Shown here one piece after another: positions 42,742 to 47,022 of a stretch of DNA of 47,022 bases. The notes under the pieces were generated by a model, which did not search any database, was not told the DNA's origin, and saw nothing but the letters and a program-made list of their open reading frames with translations. Numbering within the stretch: the stretch's first letter is position 1; each line of letters opens with the position of its first letter. The DNA comes from Acidimicrobiales bacterium (GTDB lineage Bacteria > Actinomycetota > Acidimicrobiia > Acidimicrobiales > Iamiaceae): NCBI GenBank assembly GCA_035630295.1, contig DASQKY010000002.1:1-47022 (forward strand), written 5' to 3'. A program made the translations under genes and the position numbers.

Positions 42742-45189
42742 GTGGCCGCCCCCGCGCCGCGCCGCGCCGGCTGGTCGCCGTCGGACCTGCAGGCCCTGGC
42801 CGTCGGCGGGTTGGCCGCGGTGGCTGCCTTCGTGGCCGGCCTGGCCGGCTGCGCCCCGGTGGGCGTCCACGCCACCGACGTGGCCCTGACCGCCCTGCTG
42901 GCTGCGGCGGTGACGGCCCTGGGGGCTCGGGCCACCCCCCTGGCCCTGGGGATCGGCGCCGCGGTGGCCGCCATCGCCGGCGGCGACGTGCTCCTGCGCG
43001 GGCTGGGCCTGGCCGCGGTGGCCGGGGCCGTCCTGCTGGCGGTGGCCGACCGCCGGCGGGCCGGGGCCGAGGGCGCCGGCCCGGGGGACTCCGACGGTGG
43101 GGACGGGCCCGTGGCCGGCCCGCCCGCCGAGGGACGGCGATCCGCCCCCACCGAGCGGTGGCGGCCGGTGGCCGGCGCGGTGGTGGCCCTGGTCGTGGTC
43201 CAGGTGCTGCTCCGGCTCCCGTTCACGGCCCCCACCCGGGGCTCGGCCGCGGTGGCCGCCCTCGGTCTGTTGCCCATCGCCTGGTCCGGCCGGCGGCACC
43301 TGGCCCCGGCCACCCGGCGGGTGGTGCGCCGGGCCTCGTGGGCCCTGGCCGCGGTGGTGGCGGTGGGCCTGGGCACCGGGCTGGCCGCCGGGCTGGGGGC
43401 GGCGTCGTCCATCCGGGACGGGGTGCGGGGCACCGACGCCGGTGTGGACGCGGTGCGCGACGGCGACGAGGAGGCCGCCCACCGGCACTTCGCCGCCGCC
43501 GAGGTCGACCTCCGGGACGCCCGGGCCCGGACCCGGGCCTGGTGGGCCACCCCCGCCCGCCACCTGCCCCTCGTCGCCCCCCAGATGGAGGCCCTGGACG
43601 CGGTGGCCGACGGCGGGGCCCGCACCGCCGGGGTGGCCGCCGCCGGCGCCCAGCGCCTCGACGCCGACCGGCTCCGCCTGGTCGACGGCCGGCTCGACCC
43701 CGAGGCGGTGGCCGCCGCCGGCCCCGTCCTGCGGGACGTGGCCGTGCGCACCGCCGCCCTCCGAGCCGAGCTGGCCGCCAGCGACGGGGGGGACGTGTGG
43801 CGCCTGGGCCCGGTGGCCCGGGCGTTCGAGCGGTTCTCCGACGCGGTGGCCGACGCCGAGGGCAGCGCCCGCACCGGCGTGCTGGCCGCCGAGGTGGGCC
43901 CCGCCCTGCTGGGCCGGGACGGCGTGGCCCGGTACCTCGTGGCCTTCGTGACCCCGTCCGAGGCCCGGGGCACCGGCTTCCTCGGCAACTACGGCCTGCT
44001 CACCGTCACCGACGGGCGCCTGGAGCTGGAGGAGGTGGGCCGCAACAAGGACCTCAACGCCGCCGGCCCCGACACCAAGGAGATCACCGGCCCGCCCGAC
44101 TACCTGGCCCGGTACGGACGCTTCGAGCCGGCCTCCACCTGGGAGAACGTCACCTTCACGCCCGACGGCCCGACCGCCGCGCAGGTCATGGCCGAGCTGT
44201 ACCCGCAGTCCGGCGGGGTGGAGGTGGACGGGGTGATCCGCATCGACCCCACCGGCCTGGCCCGCCTGCTGCGCCTCACCGGGCCGGTCGAGGTCGAGGG
44301 CCTGCCCTACCCCCTGGACGCCACCAACGTGGTCGAGTTCCTGGAGGTCGAGCAGTACCGGCTCTTCGCCGTGCGCCAGGACCGCATCGACCTGCTGGGC
44401 CAGGCCGCCGAGGCCACCTTCGCCGCCCTCACCTCCGGCCCCGGCCCGGCCCCGGCCCGCCTGGCCCGCACCCTGGGCCCGGCCGTGCGGGGTGGCCACG
44501 TCACGCTGTGGATGCGGGACCCCGCGGCCCAGGCCCTGGTCGAGCGGCTGGGGGCGTCGGGGGCGGTGCCCCCGGTGCGGGGCGACGGGTTCGGCGTGGT
44601 CACCCAGAACACCGGGGGCGGCAAGATCGACGCCTTCCTCCAGCGCTCCATCCGCTACACGGCCACCGTGGACGCCGCCACCGGGGCGGTGGAGGCCACG
44701 GCCGAGATCGGGCTCCGCAACGAGGCCCCCGGCCGCGGCGAGCCGCCCTACCTGATCGGCAACCTGGTCGGGGCCCCGCCCGGCACCAACCGCATGTGGC
44801 TCTCGGTGTACTCGCCGTTCGAGCTCACCTCGGCCTCGGTCGACGGGAGGCCGCTCGACCTGGAGCGGGGCCGGGAGCTGGGTCGCAACGTGTGGTCGGC
44901 CTTCGTCACCGTGGGCCCGGGGGAGACGGCCAACGTCACGGCCCGCTTCGCCGGCAGCGTCGACCTGTCGGGGGGCCGGTACCGCTTCGACCTCCTGCCC
45001 CAGGTCATGGCCCGGCCCGACCGGGTCGACGTGGTGGTCCAGGCGCGGGGCGGCGCCCTGGCCCCCCGGCCGGCGTCACCCGCCCCCCCGGGCGGGCTCG
45101 AGGAGGTGGACGGGGGGCTGCGGGCCAGCGTGGCCGACGCCCGGGGCACCTTCACGGTGGTGGCCGACGTCCGCCGCTCCGACCGCTGA
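42742..45189 (+). CDS. DUF4012 family membrane-anchored envelope protein
   Basis: An 815-residue protein with several N-terminal hydrophobic segments (about residues 20-100), a charged loop, two more helices (about 145-165 and 195-220) and a large extracytoplasmic region. DUF4012 features are RHLPLVAPQMEAL, the YLVAFVTPSEARGTGFLGNYGLLT core and IDPTGLARLLRLTGPVEVEG. Members are found near envelope polysaccharide genes in actinobacteria, and the activity is unknown. The N-terminal membrane part is longer than in most members, many of which are about 600 residues. The start is a GTG at 42742 without a strong ribosome binding site, so the exact start is less certain. Confidence 0.85.
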   Translation: MAAPAPRRAGWSPSDLQALAVGGLAAVAAFVAGLAGCAPVGVHATDVALTALLAAAVTALGARATPLALGIGAAVAAIAGGDVLLRGLGLAAVAGAVLLAVADRRRAGAEGAGPGDSDGGDGPVAGPPAEGRRSAPTERWRPVAGAVVALVVVQVLLRLPFTAPTRGSAAVAALGLLPIAWSGRRHLAPATRRVVRRASWALAAVVAVGLGTGLAAGLGAASSIRDGVRGTDAGVDAVRDGDEEAAHRHFAAAEVDLRDARARTRAWWATPARHLPLVAPQMEALDAVADGGARTAGVAAAGAQRLDADRLRLVDGRLDPEAVAAAGPVLRDVAVRTAALRAELAASDGGDVWRLGPVARAFERFSDAVADAEGSARTGVLAAEVGPALLGRDGVARYLVAFVTPSEARGTGFLGNYGLLTVTDGRLELEEVGRNKDLNAAGPDTKEITGPPDYLARYGRFEPASTWENVTFTPDGPTAAQVMAELYPQSGGVEVDGVIRIDPTGLARLLRLTGPVEVEGLPYPLDATNVVEFLEVEQYRLFAVRQDRIDLLGQAAEATFAALTSGPGPAPARLARTLGPAVRGGHVTLWMRDPAAQALVERLGASGAVPPVRGDGFGVVTQNTGGGKIDAFLQRSIRYTATVDAATGAVEATAEIGLRNEAPGRGEPPYLIGNLVGAPPGTNRMWLSVYSPFELTSASVDGRPLDLERGRELGRNVWSAFVTVGPGETANVTARFAGSVDLSGGRYRFDLLPQVMARPDRVDVVVQARGGALAPRPASPAPPGGLEEVDGGLRASVADARGTFTVVADVRRSDR

Positions 45190-45267
45190 CGCTCCCCGGC
45201 GCTCGTCGTCCGGTCCCCGGCCAGCACGGAGCGGAGCGAGGCCCTCGACCTGCGTCACGCTCAGTGG

Positions 45268-45273
45268 TAGTCT
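45268..45273 (+). promoter_or_regulatory. Candidate -10 box (TAGTCT) of the LPDTG gene
   Basis: TAGTCT lies in an A+T-richer patch 54 bases upstream of the ATG at 45327. No good -35 is visible. Confidence 0.35.
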
Positions 45274-45326
45274 CGTTGTGTCCACCACCGACCGTGTTGC
45301 CCTGATCGCCACACCGAGGTCCCGCC

Positions 45327-45596
45327 ATGCTCCGCAAGATCGTCTTCGTGCTCGTCGCCCTGGCCCTGCCCCTGGTGGCCGCCTCGGCCGCCTCGGCCGA
45401 GCAGTACCCCCCGACCGGTGACGGCCCGGCCCCCAGCACCGCCGTGGTCGACGAGGGCTCCGAGGGCGGCGGGGCGCCGCTGCCCGACACCGGGACCGAC
45501 GTGACCCTGCTGGCCGGCGTGGCCTTCGTGCTGGTGGCCGGCGGCGCCGTGGCCGTGGTGGCCTCCCGGCGCCGGGGCGCGGCCCTGCGGGCCTGA
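45327..45596 (+). CDS. Very short LPXTG sortase substrate
   Basis: An 89-residue protein that is almost all sorting signals. Residues 1-24 are a signal peptide ending ASAASA before Glu25. Residues 52-56 are LPDTG, followed by a hydrophobic helix (about 58-79) and a basic RRRGAALRA tail, the complete cell-wall sorting signal for a sortase. After both cleavages only about 31 residues would stay on the cell wall, a Pro/Gly/Ser-rich acidic peptide starting EQYPPTGDG. No sortase gene lies in the window. The role is unknown: a spacer, surface charge or a signalling peptide are possible. The alternative is an uncleaved two-helix membrane protein. The gene stands alone 116 bases before icd. Confidence 0.78.
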   Translation: MLRKIVFVLVALALPLVAASAASAEQYPPTGDGPAPSTAVVDEGSEGGGAPLPDTGTDVTLLAGVAFVLVAGGAVAVVASRRRGAALRA

Positions 45597-45674
45597 CCGC
45601 GGTCCCCTCCGGGCCGTCCGGATCGGCCGACCCGGCCCGGGTCGAGCTCGGGCCGGCCCCCGGCGGCGGTCCCG

Positions 45675-45704
45675 TTGAGCAGACAAGTCTGAGACATCTA
45701 CGAT
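45675..45704 (+). promoter_or_regulatory. Promoter of icd, leaderless
   Basis: TTGAGC (45675-45680), an 18-base spacer and TACGAT (45699-45704) precede the ATG at 45712 by seven bases. Confidence 0.6.
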
Positions 45705-45711
45705 CGCCGGC

Positions 45712-46929
45712 ATGGCCAAGATCAAGGTGCAGAACCCGGTCGTCGAGCTCGACGGCGACGAGATGACGCGGATCATCTGGGCGTTCATCAAGGACCAGCT
45801 GATCCTCCCCTACCTCGACGTCGAGCTGGAGTACTACGACCTCGGCATCGAGCACCGGGACGCCACCGACGACCAGGTCACGGTGGACGCGGCCGAGGCC
45901 ATCAAGCGCCACGGGGTGGGGGTCAAGTGCGCCACCATCACCCCCGACGAGGTCCGGGTCACCGAGTTCGGCCTCAAGAAGATGTGGGTGTCGCCCAACG
46001 GCACCATCCGCAACATCCTGGGCGGGGTCGTGTTCCGCGAGCCCATCATCATGAGCAACGTGCCCCGCCTGGTGCCGGGCTGGACCAAGCCCATCATCAT
46101 CGGGCGCCACGCCCACGGCGACCAGTACAAGGCCACCAACTTCAAGGTCCCGGGCCCCGGCACCCTCACCATCACCTACACGCCCGACGACGGCTCCGAG
46201 CCGATCGAGCACGTGGTGGCCACCTACCCCGAGGGCGGTGGCGTGGCCATGGGCATGTACAACTTCACCCGCTCCATCGAGGACTTCGCCCGGGCCTCGT
46301 TCTCCTACGGCCTGGCCCGGCGCTACCCGGTCTACATGTCGACCAAGAACACCATCCTCAAGGCCTACGACGGCGCCTTCAAGGACATCTTCCAGGAGAT
46401 CTTCGACGCCGAGTTCAAGGCCGACTTCGATGCCGCCGGCCTCACCTACGAGCACCGCCTCATCGACGACATGGTGGCCGCGGCCATGAAGTGGGAGGGC
46501 GGCTACGTCTGGGCCTGCAAGAACTACGACGGCGACGTGCAGTCCGACACCGTGGCCCAGGGCTTCGGCTCGCTGGGGCTCATGACATCGGTGCTGACCA
46601 CGCCCGACGGCGCCATCGTCGAGGCAGAGGCGGCCCACGGCACGGTCACGCGGCACTACCGCATGCACCAGCAGGGCAAGCCGACCTCGACGAACCCGAT
46701 CGCCTCGATCTACGCGTGGACCCGCGGGCTGCAGCATCGCGGCAAGCTCGATGACAACCAGCAGCTCATCGATTTCGCCTCGACCCTCGAGGACGTCGTC
46801 ATCAAGACCGTCGAGAGCGGCAAGATGACGAAGGACCTCGCGACGCTGATCTCGGATGACGCGCCGTACCTGACGACCGAGGACTTCCTCGCGGCGCTCG
46901 ACGAGAACCTGAAGGCCCGGTTGGGCTAG
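45712..46929 (+). CDS. icd: NADP-dependent isocitrate dehydrogenase
   Basis: A 405-residue TCA-cycle enzyme that makes 2-oxoglutarate and NADPH. It belongs to the dimeric, eukaryote-like type II form: [23 protein letters not shown] at the start, [29 protein letters not shown] (substrate-binding Ser and Arg), [14 protein letters not shown] and the [10 protein letters not shown] metal-binding Asp region, then [15 protein letters not shown] for NADP. From about 46585 codon use changes: GCG and ACG partly replace GCC and ACC, and GAT, GCA, ACA and CAT appear, so the last 115 codons do not look like the rest of the window. The reading frame is intact. The start has a promoter seven bases upstream. 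Confidence 0.96.
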   Translation: MAKIKVQNPVVELDGDEMTRIIWAFIKDQLILPYLDVELEYYDLGIEHRDATDDQVTVDAAEAIKRHGVGVKCATITPDEVRVTEFGLKKMWVSPNGTIRNILGGVVFREPIIMSNVPRLVPGWTKPIIIGRHAHGDQYKATNFKVPGPGTLTITYTPDDGSEPIEHVVATYPEGGGVAMGMYNFTRSIEDFARASFSYGLARRYPVYMSTKNTILKAYDGAFKDIFQEIFDAEFKADFDAAGLTYEHRLIDDMVAAAMKWEGGYVWACKNYDGDVQSDTVAQGFGSLGLMTSVLTTPDGAIVEAEAAHGTVTRHYRMHQQGKPTSTNPIASIYAWTRGLQHRGKLDDNQQLIDFASTLEDVVIKTVESGKMTKDLATLISDDAPYLTTEDFLAALDENLKARLG

Positions 46930-47022
46930 CTACACGCCCCAGTTCGGCGACGGCGCCACGAATTCGGTGATGGTGCCTGCCGGCCCGGTGACCCCGACGT
47001 AGATGGCGAGGCCCGTGAATCC
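46930..47022 (-). CDS. C-terminal end of an unidentified gene, cut by the window edge
   Basis: The minus strand is open from the window edge to a TAG at 46932-46930, giving 30 C-terminal residues that end in GTITEFVAPSPNWGV. This is too little to name a family. The stop codons of icd and this gene are adjacent with no gap (46929 and 46930), so there is no room for an ordinary terminator. Like the end of icd, its codon choice (GCA, GAA, ACG, TCG) departs from the rest of the window. Confidence 0.5.
   Translation of the reverse strand, partial: GFTGLAIYVGVTGPAGTITEFVAPSPNWGV

Noticed and set aside
41541-43988. Very long minus-strand open frame across metF and the DUF4012 gene
   Set aside because: Low-complexity Ala/Arg/Pro/Ser shadow typical of the reverse strand in this base composition.

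Overview
This is a gene-dense chromosomal window of very high G+C content (about three quarters by eye, with third codon positions almost always G or C). The gene set is that of an Actinomycetota genome: a fused-style qcrCAB/ctaE respiratory operon with two c-type haems in QcrC, a guaB / guaB3 / guaA trio, a steA-steB (mctB) pair, NADP-type isocitrate dehydrogenase, and sucCD next to purNH. DUF4214 domains and many short unlinked operons point to the class Acidimicrobiia, but that placement is inference. No rRNA, tRNA, CRISPR array, transposase or prophage was found, and no gene-free stretch exceeds 300 bases. The longest gap is 41474-41768, which holds the promoter region of the methylenetetrahydrofolate reductase gene and nothing else I can support.

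Layout. 1-7151: terminal oxidase and bc1 complex (ctaD 3' end, ctaF, a small acidic protein, then qcrB, qcrA, qcrC and ctaE on the minus strand, and the oxidase assembly gene ctaG divergent from ctaE). 7133-9385: a large secreted protein with propeller-like repeats, an FN3 domain and DUF4214 repeats. 9605-15070: guanine nucleotide synthesis (guaB, guaB3, guaA) with a YqgE/AlgH protein and a conserved-looking unknown. 15147-18436: a RipA-like NlpC/P60 peptidoglycan hydrolase, then a small membrane protein paired with an HTTM-DCC fusion protein. 18575-19078: a lower-GC secreted orphan with its own promoter and hairpin. 19231-23976: an LPG-synthase/flippase-type membrane protein divergent from a PcrA/UvrD helicase that carries a 351-residue intein. 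24197-30937: steA, steB/mctB, a glycosyltransferase fused to a degenerate phosphatase-like and polytopic membrane region, and an acyl-CoA ligase, all overlapping or nearly so. 31010-36225: a PhoX-like lipoprotein, a small membrane protein, sucCD and a four-helix membrane protein with a proline-rich tail. 36415-42653: purN, purH and folD, then a DrrBA-type ABC exporter on the minus strand and methylenetetrahydrofolate reductase. 42742-46929: a DUF4012 protein, an 89-residue LPDTG surface peptide and icd, followed by the last codons of a convergent gene cut by the window edge.

The genes work mainly in aerobic respiration, the TCA cycle (sucCD, icd), purine and one-carbon metabolism (purN, purH, folD and metF feed the guaB/guaA branch), and the cell envelope and division (steA, steB, the RipA-like hydrolase, DUF4012, the LPDTG peptide, the flippase-like protein).

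The most unusual points are: the helicase intein, whose central insert lacks LAGLIDADG motifs and looks GIY-YIG-like; the foreign-looking codons in the helicase exon exactly abutting that intein; a TA[G/C]NNT box 6-9 bases in front of twelve start codons, implying widespread leaderless transcription; a codon-usage break inside the 3' third of icd; and the pseudo-phosphatase glycosyltransferase fusion in the steAB operon.
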